From Sedimentisphaera salicampi (lineage in GTDB: Bacteria > Planctomycetota > Phycisphaerae > Sedimentisphaerales > Sedimentisphaeraceae), in the NCBI RefSeq assembly GCF_002117005.1, contig NZ_CP021023.1, forward strand, positions 248,001-312,000: 64,000 nt of DNA, read 5' to 3'. Within the stretch, counting starts at the first letter, position 1. Each line of letters starts with the position of its first letter. Under the pieces are notes generated by a model. It saw only the letters and a program-made list of their open reading frames with translations, had not been told where the DNA came from and ran no database searches. Positions 1 to 8,688 of the stretch are shown one piece after another. Position numbers and translations under genes: made by a program.

Positions 1-23
1 TCCTTATTATAACTGAAAAGATG

Positions 24-1163
24 TTATTCCATCCTGTACTGCTTCGGGCTTTGGCCTGTAGCGTTTCTGAAGTATCTTGAGAAGTGCTCGGGATCTGTAA
101 ACTTGAGCTCCTGAGCTATCTGGTGTATGGATTTTGAGCTGTTCAGCAGTTTGTTTTTAACAAGATTTATCCTAAGCCTTTCTATCTCGCTTTTTATTGT
201 GCGTTTCAATGTGGCTTTGAATCTTTTCTCCAGCTCCCGTTTGGAGAGGCAAGTCGCCTCTACTACATCAATAGTCTGAATCGGCTTGTCGAAATTTTTT
301 CGTATAAACACTATTGCCGAAACAACCTCCTCATCATCTATTGCGAGGATATCTGTCGAGCGTCTCTCAATGATATCCAAAGGAGACACCTTTATTATTT
401 TATACCCGCCTGTGTTTTCAATCAGGCTGTTGAGGTGCTGGGCAGCGGAATATCCTGCCCTTTCAAAGTCCAGTTCAATGCTTGAAAGCGGGGGAGAGGA
501 GAGGTTGCAAATCAGCTCATCGTTATCAACACCCAAAACAGCGATTTCTTCGGGAACGTTTATCTCGGCTATCTTGCAGGCCTCAAGTACAGACACAGCG
601 CGGTCGTCGTTGCAGGCGAACACACAGATCGGCCGAGGGAGTTTCTTCAGCCACTCAGCTATGTTCAATCTTTCTGACTGATGGATGTTGTTTTCGGGCG
701 AATCGCTGAGGTAGTTGTAGAACGAGTTTATCTTCGTATGTTCAAGCGAGCGTCTGAAGGCCTGAAGACGCTTCTGAGACCATTCGAATTCACTGAATCC
801 GCAGTACGCAAAGTTGTAGAAACCAAGGCCGGTAAAATAGTCGGCTGCCATCTGCCCTATATTTTTGGAGTTGGTCATTATTGTGGAGGTTCCGGCGATT
901 AGTTCATGAAGGGTATCGCTTACCACTTTGGCAGTCTCTGTCTCCAGCAGCTCCGGCACTTTGAAGGCATCTCGGATTAGCAGGCCGTCAGGTTTCAGGT
1001 ATTTAAAGTCAAAATCATAACCTGAGGCAGACTCCTGAAGATAATCCGGCGGCTGCACATAAACCTCCCAGTCTGTCAGGGTTGAGAGGTATTTCTCCAC
1101 TCCGGACAGGAATTTCCGCCCTGTAGCCCGAGAAGTATCTACAACTATCAGTATTTTCTTCAT
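24..1163 (-). CDS. XylR-like transcriptional regulator (LacI-type sensor + AraC HTH)
   Basis: 379 residues. The first ~270 residues resemble the periplasmic-binding-protein fold of LacI-family sensors, including a stretch FACNDDRAV and an AVLGVDND segment typical of that fold. The last ~100 residues are an AraC-type double helix-turn-helix (SIHQIAQELKF, then HFSRYFRNATGQSPKQYR). This is the layout of E. coli XylR, a pentose-sensing activator. It is divergent from araA, so L-arabinose or a related pentose is the likely ligand (inference). An AGAGGTG ribosome site precedes the ATG by 5 nt. The paired direct repeats at 1176-1208 lie just upstream of its start, so autoregulation is likely. Confidence 0.88.
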   Translation of the reverse strand: MKKILIVVDTSRATGRKFLSGVEKYLSTLTDWEVYVQPPDYLQESASGYDFDFKYLKPDGLLIRDAFKVPELLETETAKVVSDTLHELIAGTSTIMTNSKNIGQMAADYFTGLGFYNFAYCGFSEFEWSQKRLQAFRRSLEHTKINSFYNYLSDSPENNIHQSERLNIAEWLKKLPRPICVFACNDDRAVSVLEACKIAEINVPEEIAVLGVDNDELICNLSSPPLSSIELDFERAGYSAAQHLNSLIENTGGYKIIKVSPLDIIERRSTDILAIDDEEVVSAIVFIRKNFDKPIQTIDVVEATCLSKRELEKRFKATLKRTIKSEIERLRINLVKNKLLNSSKSIHQIAQELKFTDPEHFSRYFRNATGQSPKQYRME

Positions 1164-1175
1164 AAATTCACCTCT

Positions 1176-1208
1176 AACGCATAATGGTTATATTATAACG
1201 CAAAATGG
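1176..1208. promoter_or_regulatory. Operator: two 12-bp direct half-sites 21 bp apart (site A)
   Basis: AACGCATAATGG (1176-1187) is repeated as AACGCAAAATGG (1197-1208), start-to-start distance 21 bp, i.e. two helical turns, the usual geometry for AraC-family dimers. It sits between the divergent regulator and araA, about 13 bp from the regulator start codon and about 160 bp from araA. The same arrangement recurs at 11404-11436. Binding by the adjacent XylR-like regulator is inferred. Confidence 0.72.
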
Positions 1209-1371
1209 CCTTAAAGAGAATGGATTTTCTGATATTTTTTATAAAGGCAGTTTTTCAGCAGGCTTACAAGATTTGAGAAAATCTTTGAAATCGTGCTGAA
1301 TATCTGCTGGGTTCTTTTATGTTTTATTGCTTAAAAGTTAGTAAAAATCAAAATCAGAAAAGGGAAATGAC

Positions 1372-2868
1372 ATGAATGTTTTAGAAAATTACGAAGTATG
1401 GTTTGTTACCGGCAGCCAGCATTTGTATGGCAGAGAGGCTCTTGATAAGGTAAATTCAGACTCTCAGGCGATATGCGAAGGGCTCAATGGTTCAAAAGAG
1501 CTGCCGTGTAAAGTGGTTTTTAAGCCCGTTTTAACCACCTCCGAAGAAATCTCTAATCTCGCAGCAGAGGCCAACAACTCCCCGCAATGCATAGGTCTTG
1601 TTATGTGGATGCACACATTCAGCCCTGCGAAGATGTGGATTAAGGGTTTAAGCATACTTAACAAGCCGTTTGCACACCTGCATACCCAATGCAACAGAGA
1701 CATCCCGTGGGACAGCATCGATATGGACTTTATGAACCTCAATCAATCCGCTCATGGCGGGCGTGAATTCGGCTTTATTTGCAGCAGGATGAGAAAGCAG
1801 CGCAAGGTTATCGTTGGCCATTGGCAGGATAAGCAGGTAATCGAGAAGCTCGGGATCTGGATAAGAGCTGCTGCCGGCTGGAATGAATGGCAGAACCTGA
1901 AAGTCGCCAGATTCGGCGATAATATGCGAAATGTTGCCGTAACTGAAGGCGATAAGGTTGAGGCTGAGAAGCAGTTCGGCTTTTCTGTAAACGGCTATGG
2001 AGTTGGCGATCTAGTCGAAATCATACAAAACACGAGCGATTCAGAAGTTCAGGCCGTGATAGACAGCTATAAATCATCGTACACGCTGGATTTTGATGAT
2101 TCTCATATGCCGCGTGTTCGTGAGTCAGCTAAGATTGAGGCTGGGATGCGTAGTTTCCTTGAAGAGGGCGGTTTCAAGGCCTTCACAACAACCTTCGAAG
2201 ATCTCCACGGTTTGGAGCAGCTCCCGGGGCTTGCGGTTCAAAGGCTTATGGAAGATGGATACGGTTTTGGTGCAGAAGGCGACTGGAAAACAGCAGCGCT
2301 TGTTCGGGCTATGAAGGTTATGTCTGAGGGGATGGATGGCGGAACTTCCTTTATGGAAGACTACACCTACCACCTCGAGCCGGGGAATATGAAGGTTCTC
2401 GGTGCTCATATGCTCGAGGTTTGCTCTTCGCTTGCTGAAAGCAAGCCGGCACTTGAGGTTCACCATCTCGGAATCGGCGGAAAAGCTGACCCGCCTCGAC
2501 TGGTGTTTAATGTCCCTAATGGAAGCGGCATCAACGCATCAGTGATGGATATGGGCAACCGCTTCAGGATGCTGATTAACCCTTGCAGAGTGGTTTCTCC
2601 GGATGCAGACCTGCCGAATCTGCCGGTAGCGAGAGTTCTCTGGAAGCCGGAACCGGATCTCGCAACAGCAGCAGCAGCTTGGATACACGGAGGTGGAGCT
2701 CACCATACAGGTTTCAGTATGGCTCTTAATTCAGAGCATTTGGAAGATTTTGCCGAAATCGCAGGAATTGAGTATCTGCATATAGACAAAGATACTACTG
2801 TAAGCAGTTTCAAAAATGATTTGCGTACCAATGAAATTTATTATATGCTTTCCAAATCACTTTCTTAA
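1372..2868 (+). CDS. araA: L-arabinose isomerase
   Basis: 498 residues, the usual length for AraA, which converts L-arabinose to L-ribulose in the cytoplasm. The N-terminus has the family hallmark [12 protein letters not shown]. The two catalytic glutamate regions ([13 protein letters not shown] and [13 protein letters not shown]) and the metal-binding histidine regions ([18 protein letters not shown] and [13 protein letters not shown]) are all intact. A GGGAAATGAC leader gives a reasonable ribosome site. The SSS symporter follows 61 bp downstream and is probably co-transcribed. No araB or araD is in the window, so ribulose phosphorylation must be encoded elsewhere. Confidence 0.97.
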   Translation: MNVLENYEVWFVTGSQHLYGREALDKVNSDSQAICEGLNGSKELPCKVVFKPVLTTSEEISNLAAEANNSPQCIGLVMWMHTFSPAKMWIKGLSILNKPFAHLHTQCNRDIPWDSIDMDFMNLNQSAHGGREFGFICSRMRKQRKVIVGHWQDKQVIEKLGIWIRAAAGWNEWQNLKVARFGDNMRNVAVTEGDKVEAEKQFGFSVNGYGVGDLVEIIQNTSDSEVQAVIDSYKSSYTLDFDDSHMPRVRESAKIEAGMRSFLEEGGFKAFTTTFEDLHGLEQLPGLAVQRLMEDGYGFGAEGDWKTAALVRAMKVMSEGMDGGTSFMEDYTYHLEPGNMKVLGAHMLEVCSSLAESKPALEVHHLGIGGKADPPRLVFNVPNGSGINASVMDMGNRFRMLINPCRVVSPDADLPNLPVARVLWKPEPDLATAAAAWIHGGGAHHTGFSMALNSEHLEDFAEIAGIEYLHIDKDTTVSSFKNDLRTNEIYYMLSKSLS

Positions 2869-2929
2869 AGATTTGATAATTGAAAAAGGTAATAGCGTTT
2901 TTTAAAGGAATAAATAGAGGTGTTTAACT

Positions 2930-4849
2930 ATGACTAATCTGTCTTTTCTTCCTGTCGCTGCCGGCGATTGGCACGTGCTTGATACTTCAATCCTGATTGC
3001 TTTTTTTGCAGCCATGGTCGGTATCATAGTTTGGGTACTCAAGCAGAGAGAGGAAACATCACAAGACTATTTCCTCGCCGGCAGAAAAGCCAAATGGCTT
3101 GAGATCGGATCATCGATTTTCTCTTCAAACATCGGCTCAGAACACCTTGTAGGCCTGGCCGGTGCGGGGTTTGTTAGCGGTATGGCGATGGCTCACTGGG
3201 AAATGCACGCTTGGATGATTCTCGTTCTTGGATGGGTGTTTGTCCCATTCTACGACCGCATCAAAATCTTCACAATGCCAGAATTTCTCGAACACCGCTT
3301 CTCCTCCAGAACACGAACTGTTCTTTCCATGATTTCGCTTGTCAGCTACATCCTCACGAAGGTTGCAGTTACGGTTTATTCCGGTGGCGTAGTTTTTGGA
3401 ACGGTTTTCGGGATCGATTCTATAGAGATTATGGGACGCACGGTTGATTTCTTTTGGGTAAGTGCAATCGGTCTTGTGGTTATAACCGGTATATACACAA
3501 TCCTCGGCGGAATGAAGGCGATTATGTACACTTCCGTACTGCAAACACCCGTGCTTCTGATCGGCTCTGTTGCGCTGCTGGTTTTAGGCCTGAATGCAGC
3601 AGGTGGCTGGGGCAATGTTGTAGAGGCCTGCGGAGATAACATACACCTTATCCGCCCCCACGACGATCCGGAATTCCCGTGGACAGGCGTTGTCTTCGGG
3701 TCTATGATTATAGGTTTCTGGTACTGGTGTACAGACCAGTACGTTGTCCAGAGGGTGCTCTCAGGCAAGAATCAGACGCAGGCAAGGAGAGGTGCAATTC
3801 TCGCAGGATACCTCAAGCTGCTTCCCGTTTTCATTTTCCTCATCCCGGGCATGATAGCTTTTGCTCTCTTCAAGCAGGGCAAGATGGATGTTGAAAGTTC
3901 TGATGCAGCTTTTGCCACTCTCGTTTCGCATATCCTGCCGATAGGATTCAGGGGAATAGTGGTATGCGGGCTTTTGGCAGCTCTTATGAGCTCTCTGGCT
4001 TCGCTGTTTAATTCTTCCGCTGCACTGTTTGTGGGTGATTTCTACAAGAAGTACAAGCCGGAGGCAAGCGAGAAAAATCTGGTGATCGTTGGAAGGATCG
4101 CAACGGGAACTATTGTTCTTCTCGGAATCCTCTGGATTCCCGTGATGAAGGTGTTCAGCAATGTACTCTACGAATACCTCCAGGCGGTTCAGGGGCTTCT
4201 TGCTCCGGCAATTGCCTCGGTATTTATTATGGGTGTATTCTGGAAGAGAACCACACCCGCCGGAGGCTACTGGGGGCTCACAATCGGCTTTATACTGGGA
4301 ATGTTCCGTTTGGTTCTAAATGTTATGTACGGAGCCAAGAACGGCGTAGTTATACAGGCAGCCAAGCTCAAAGACAGGGTGCTTTCGATAACCGCAGACA
4401 GCCATATTGATATAATGGGCAAGCTTGAAACTCTCAAGCAGGGTATTGCAGAACACCTTCCAAATGCAGGAGGGGAGGCGCAGATGCAGGTTCAGAAGGC
4501 TATCGAAGCCTTGAAGGCAGGGGGCGACGGAACTCAGGCCTCAGAACTGCTTGCAAAATCTGAAACTCTCCTAAGCCAGCTCTTTGTACAGCAGCACGGT
4601 TTGCTTTACAGGATAGCTGCTATCAACTGGCTGCATTTCTGCATTATTCTCTTCCTTCTGTGCATCGCAATTACAGTTGTAGTAAGCCTTATGACCGCTG
4701 CTCCAACTCCTCAGCAGCAGCATTACACGTATTTCTCTGCTACGAAAGAAGAACGAGAAGAAACCAGAAGAAGCTGGAACAAATGGGATATTATCCATTC
4801 TGCAATAATCTTGGGTATAGTTATTGCATTTTATGCTTACTTCTGGTAA
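2930..4849 (+). CDS. Sodium/solute symporter (SSS/SGLT family), probable pentose uptake
   Basis: 639 residues with about 13-14 hydrophobic segments. SSS-family landmarks are visible: DYFLAGRKAKW after the first helix, GSSIFSSNIGSEHLVGLAG, and WYWCTDQYVVQRVLSGKN in the middle. Good ribosome site (GAGGTG, 8 nt before ATG). Position directly behind araA suggests it brings L-arabinose or a related sugar across the inner membrane with sodium; this is context-based. A hydrophilic stretch of about 90 residues (roughly 465-555), rich in Ala, Lys, Glu and Gln and probably helical, is inserted before the last helices, where relatives have only a short loop. Confidence 0.92.
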   Translation: MTNLSFLPVAAGDWHVLDTSILIAFFAAMVGIIVWVLKQREETSQDYFLAGRKAKWLEIGSSIFSSNIGSEHLVGLAGAGFVSGMAMAHWEMHAWMILVLGWVFVPFYDRIKIFTMPEFLEHRFSSRTRTVLSMISLVSYILTKVAVTVYSGGVVFGTVFGIDSIEIMGRTVDFFWVSAIGLVVITGIYTILGGMKAIMYTSVLQTPVLLIGSVALLVLGLNAAGGWGNVVEACGDNIHLIRPHDDPEFPWTGVVFGSMIIGFWYWCTDQYVVQRVLSGKNQTQARRGAILAGYLKLLPVFIFLIPGMIAFALFKQGKMDVESSDAAFATLVSHILPIGFRGIVVCGLLAALMSSLASLFNSSAALFVGDFYKKYKPEASEKNLVIVGRIATGTIVLLGILWIPVMKVFSNVLYEYLQAVQGLLAPAIASVFIMGVFWKRTTPAGGYWGLTIGFILGMFRLVLNVMYGAKNGVVIQAAKLKDRVLSITADSHIDIMGKLETLKQGIAEHLPNAGGEAQMQVQKAIEALKAGGDGTQASELLAKSETLLSQLFVQQHGLLYRIAAINWLHFCIILFLLCIAITVVVSLMTAAPTPQQQHYTYFSATKEEREETRRSWNKWDIIHSAIILGIVIAFYAYFW

Positions 4850-4927
4850 TCAGGGGTTTTTGGGGAAACCCATTGTTTCTTAACAGCCTCATAATGATTG
4901 GTGTTTGACAGGTTCCAATCAAATAGG

Positions 4928-4958
4928 TTTCAGGCCTCTAATTTTCAGAGGCCTGAAA
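4928..4958 (+). terminator. 12-bp perfect inverted repeat, possible terminator
   Basis: TTTCAGGCCTCT (4928-4939) pairs perfectly with AGAGGCCTGAAA (4947-4958) across a 7-nt loop. It lies 79 bp after the symporter stop and 57 bp before the lyase start. There is no following T-run, so it may be a weak terminator, an mRNA-stabilising hairpin or a protein-binding palindrome. Confidence 0.5.
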
Positions 4959-5014
4959 TCCTTATGTATGCCTTTGCCAGCGCCAAAGCTAATTGTCAGT
5001 AAAGGAAAGTTTTT

Positions 5015-8000
5015 ATGAAAATTAGCGTAATCAAATTTTATTTATGTTTTTTGGCATTGTCCTCAGCCTGTGCTTACGGCATAGGAGAATTTGTTCAGGA
5101 TAAAGGCTCCGAGGGTATTATTTCCCTGGAAGCAGAAAGCTTCACCAGCAAGGCACCCAAAAGTTCACATAGCTGGAATCTAATAAACTCACCTGACTGC
5201 AGCGGCAATGAGGCCATGCAGGCCCAGCCTGATGATGGAACGAGCATCAACACCGGCTATTCAGCGACAAGCCCGAGTATGGAGTTTGATGTCTATTTCG
5301 TTAAAACTGGAACTCATTACGTATGGTTCAGGTGTCTTCCTTTAGACGGCTACAGCGATTCGTTCCATATCGGTCTTGATGGCGAGGAGCTTGCCTCCGC
5401 AGACAGGGCGAGAAGCTCAAATTTTGAAAGCTGGAACTGGTCTAATTCAACAATGGACGGAACAGACGCCTCTTTTGAGGTGGATTCAACCGGCCTGCAT
5501 ACCGTGAATGTGTGGATGAGGGAGGATGGATTTCGAGTTGATAAGATATTGCTAACCACCAGCCCCTCTTTTACACCCTCCGGCATTGGCCCTGATGAAA
5601 GCATCCGCAACTACGCCCCCTCCGCTCCGGAAGGGCTTTCTGCAAGCGGAATTAACAATGCGGTCTCCCTGGTGTGGGATGAAAATCCTGAGACCGATAT
5701 TGCAGGCTATATGGTGAAACGCTCGCTTGAGCCTGAAGGCGCATTCGAGATTGCGGCTTCAGATGTGAAGGCAAGCAGCTATATAGATAATGAAGCGGAA
5801 AACGGGACAACTTATTATTACGTTGTCTCAGCAGTTGACACTGCGGGCAATGAGTCCGCAGACAGCGAGCCGGTTTTTGCAGCTTCCCATGTAACTAAAC
5901 GCAAAATGGAAAAGCTCGGCCGCGGTACAGTGGCGGTTGATATAGACAGCGGGGTATATGTAGGCTGGAGGATGCTGGGCACGGAGCCGCAGGAAGTTGA
6001 ATATAACGTTTACCGCGGCTCTGAAAAGATAAACTCCTCCTCAATTTCTAATTCGACGAATTTTATCGACACCTCGGGCACTCAGAGCAGTACGTACAGA
6101 ATTGCAGCAGTGATTGATGGTGAGGAGAAAGAAAAATCCAGCCCAGTTTCAGTGTGGAATAATTTCTATAAAGACGTGCCTCTTGAAAGGCCTTCCGGTG
6201 GGACAACTCTCGATGGCTTTGATTATTCTTACAGCCCCAACGATGCAAGCGTGGGCGATCTCGACGGCGACGGTGAGTATGAGATAGTTCTTAAGTGGGA
6301 TCCGTCCAATTCCAAGGACAACTCGCACAGCGGTTATACGGGAAACGTGTATATCGATGCCTATGAAATGGACGGAACGTTTCTATGGAGGGTTGATCTG
6401 GGAAAGAATATTCGGGCAGGCGCACATTACACCCAGTTTATAGTTTACGATTTGAACAGTGACGGAATGGCTGAGATGATATGCAGAACTGCCGACGGAG
6501 CAAAAGACGGGCAGGGCAATGTGATTGGCGATCCAAACGCAGACTACCGCAATTCAGACGGCAGGATACTCTCCGGATCTGAGTACCTCACAGTCTTCGA
6601 CGGACAGACAGGAGCCGCTCTTGCAATAGAGGATTTCGAGCCGGCAAGGGGAAACGTTTCAGACTGGGGAGATTCTTACGGAAACCGAGTTGACCGTTTC
6701 CTTGCAGGCGTTGCATATCTGGATGGCGAGAGACCGAGCGTTATTATGACCCGCGGCTATTACGAAAAAACTGTTCTCGCTGCCTGGGACTGGCGGGGCG
6801 GGCAGCTTACCCTCAGATGGATCTTCGACAGCGACGATCCGGGTAATTCCGCTTACGCAGGCCAAGGCTGCCACAGCCTCAGCATTGCAGACGTGGATCA
6901 AGACAGCCGAGATGAGATTGTCTTCGGTTCGTGCACGATAGATGATGACGGCACCGGCCTTTACTCCACCCGCCTTGGACACGGAGATGCCCTTCATGTA
7001 GCAGATATGGATCCTTCACGTCCAGGGCTCGAGGTATGGGAGTGTCATGAAACATCCGCCTCAGGCGCAACCTATCGAGACGCCGGAACGGGTGAGATAA
7101 TTTGGGAACACGAAAACACCGGAGATGTGGGCAGAGCCCTTGCTTCCAACATTGACAATCGTGAAATCGGTTATCAGCTCTGGTCTTTCGCCGCCGGCGG
7201 AACATACAACGTGGACGGCTCTCAAATAAGCAACAGTATGCCGAGCCTGAATTTTGCAATTTGGTGGACAGGCGACCTCCAGCGTGAAATGCTTCATGCC
7301 GCTGACGGGCAGGGAATGAATCCGGTGATGGAGAAGTGGAACAGCGGTGATGATTATCCATATCGCTTGATGAATATATATGGTATCCCTGATTCTTACA
7401 GCACAAACGCCAACAACTACACCAAAGCTAATCCCTGCCTTACAGCAGATATCCTCGGCGACTGGCGGGAAGAGATGATTTACAGGTCTTCCGATAACAC
7501 AAAGCTCAGAATCTTCACTACCACATACAAAACCAGCCACCGAATCTATACCCTTATGCACGATTCGCAGTATCGCTCAGCTGTGGCGTGGCAGAATGTT
7601 GGCTACAATCAGCCCCCGCATCCAAGCTTCTACATAGGCCTCGGGATGACTCCTCCACCCCAGCCGGATATATCCGTGGTTACTCCAGAAGTCAAACCTG
7701 ATGAGTTGGTTGCAGCGCATTGGAATTTCGATGGAGGCACTCCCGGAGCTGCCATGAACGATACTGGCCAGACAGGTCAGCCTTCCGTGCCCGATTTATC
7801 CGGCAACGGCTATGATTTGTATGCATGGAACGATACCTACGGCCCGGCATTTTCGCAGGAAGGTCAGACGCCCAGCGGTCTCGGCCTTAGCTGCCGGCTT
7901 AGCGGCGGTCAGGACGCCTACACAACCAATCAGGGAATCAACAGCTGGTCGCCCGAAGAGTGGACTATTGAGTGCGCAGTTAAGCTTGATACCCTCGAGG

Positions 8001-8593
8001 GATGGCAAACTTTTATAGGCAGGGACGGGTCATCTCAGGGAGAGGCTGAGTCTGATTTCTATCTTCAGAAAAACGGCATAGACAACAAATTTCGCTTGAA
8101 TTTCGATACCGCCGGCGGGCAGCGTTATATTCTTGATTCTGATTTCCCCGCTCAGGCAGGCCAGTGGTACTACCTTGCAGCGGTCTCCGACGGAAGCACC
8201 CTGAAGATGTATGCCGATGCTCTTGATGGAAGCGGTTCACAGCTTGCGGGAACTCTCTCCATGAATCCCGAAAACGATAACTCCCTCGCATCTGCAGGGC
8301 AGAACTGGACTATAGGCCGCGGCTGGTTTGACGGGTCGCAGGTTGACCATCTAACCGGCTTCATTGATGATGTAAGATTTTCGAGCAGAGCCCTTGAGCC
8401 CTCAGAATTCCTCCATTATCAGTGCGGGGCTTGGGGGTATATAGATTCCGATTTGAACGAGGATTGTTTCGTGGATCTTGAAGATTATAGCTTTTTCGCA
8501 CAAGATTGGGGTTATTCACTCCAGCAGCTTGTCTCTTTCTGTTCAGAATGGCTGGAAAACAGCAATCCATATTCGGAGCTTATAGCTGAATAA
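5015..8593 (+). CDS. Secreted multidomain rhamnogalacturonan lyase (PL11)
   Basis: 1192 residues. Order: signal peptide (~1-22, ending ACAYG); a carbohydrate-binding-like beta-sandwich (~25-190); a fibronectin III domain (~205-290); a PL11 eight-bladed propeller catalytic domain (~298-880); a LamG domain (~897-1140); and a C-terminal dockerin-like segment (~1144-1183, DLNEDCFVDLEDYSFFAQDW). PL11 enzymes cleave the rhamnose-galacturonate backbone of pectin RG-I by beta-elimination. Family stretches such as SVGDLDGDGEYEIVLKWDPS, GAHYTQFIVYDLNSDGMAEM and CLTADILGDWREEMIYRS are plain. A strong AAAGGAAAG ribosome site precedes the ATG. Its place behind araA and the sugar symporter fits RG-I degradation with arabinan side chains. 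Confidence 0.92.
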   Translation: MKISVIKFYLCFLALSSACAYGIGEFVQDKGSEGIISLEAESFTSKAPKSSHSWNLINSPDCSGNEAMQAQPDDGTSINTGYSATSPSMEFDVYFVKTGTHYVWFRCLPLDGYSDSFHIGLDGEELASADRARSSNFESWNWSNSTMDGTDASFEVDSTGLHTVNVWMREDGFRVDKILLTTSPSFTPSGIGPDESIRNYAPSAPEGLSASGINNAVSLVWDENPETDIAGYMVKRSLEPEGAFEIAASDVKASSYIDNEAENGTTYYYVVSAVDTAGNESADSEPVFAASHVTKRKMEKLGRGTVAVDIDSGVYVGWRMLGTEPQEVEYNVYRGSEKINSSSISNSTNFIDTSGTQSSTYRIAAVIDGEEKEKSSPVSVWNNFYKDVPLERPSGGTTLDGFDYSYSPNDASVGDLDGDGEYEIVLKWDPSNSKDNSHSGYTGNVYIDAYEMDGTFLWRVDLGKNIRAGAHYTQFIVYDLNSDGMAEMICRTADGAKDGQGNVIGDPNADYRNSDGRILSGSEYLTVFDGQTGAALAIEDFEPARGNVSDWGDSYGNRVDRFLAGVAYLDGERPSVIMTRGYYEKTVLAAWDWRGGQLTLRWIFDSDDPGNSAYAGQGCHSLSIADVDQDSRDEIVFGSCTIDDDGTGLYSTRLGHGDALHVADMDPSRPGLEVWECHETSASGATYRDAGTGEIIWEHENTGDVGRALASNIDNREIGYQLWSFAAGGTYNVDGSQISNSMPSLNFAIWWTGDLQREMLHAADGQGMNPVMEKWNSGDDYPYRLMNIYGIPDSYSTNANNYTKANPCLTADILGDWREEMIYRSSDNTKLRIFTTTYKTSHRIYTLMHDSQYRSAVAWQNVGYNQPPHPSFYIGLGMTPPPQPDISVVTPEVKPDELVAAHWNFDGGTPGAAMNDTGQTGQPSVPDLSGNGYDLYAWNDTYGPAFSQEGQTPSGLGLSCRLSGGQDAYTTNQGINSWSPEEWTIECAVKLDTLEGWQTFIGRDGSSQGEAESDFYLQKNGIDNKFRLNFDTAGGQRYILDSDFPAQAGQWYYLAAVSDGSTLKMYADALDGSGSQLAGTLSMNPENDNSLASAGQNWTIGRGWFDGSQVDHLTGFIDDVRFSSRALEPSEFLHYQCGAWGYIDSDLNEDCFVDLEDYSFFAQDWGYSLQQLVSFCSEWLENSNPYSELIAE

Positions 8594-8616
8594 AACCTCC
8601 GTTTTGAAATTGAAAA

Positions 8617-8649
8617 AGAAGAGAGGACTAAATTTGCAGCCTCTCTTCT
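8617..8649. terminator. Bidirectional hairpin between convergent genes
   Basis: AGAAGAGAGG (8617-8626) pairs with CCTCTCTTCT (8640-8649) over a 13-nt loop, in the gap between the convergent lyase and GH3 genes. A-rich sequence on the left and T-rich sequence on the right suit termination from both sides. Confidence 0.6.
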
Positions 8650-8688
8650 AAAATTTTGAAATGTTCGTTTTATCAGATTGGAGCCTTC

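Noticed and set aside
6879-7561. Long antisense frames inside the PL11 lyase
   Set aside because: They overlap each other and a well-supported catalytic domain; no domain or ribosome site was seen.
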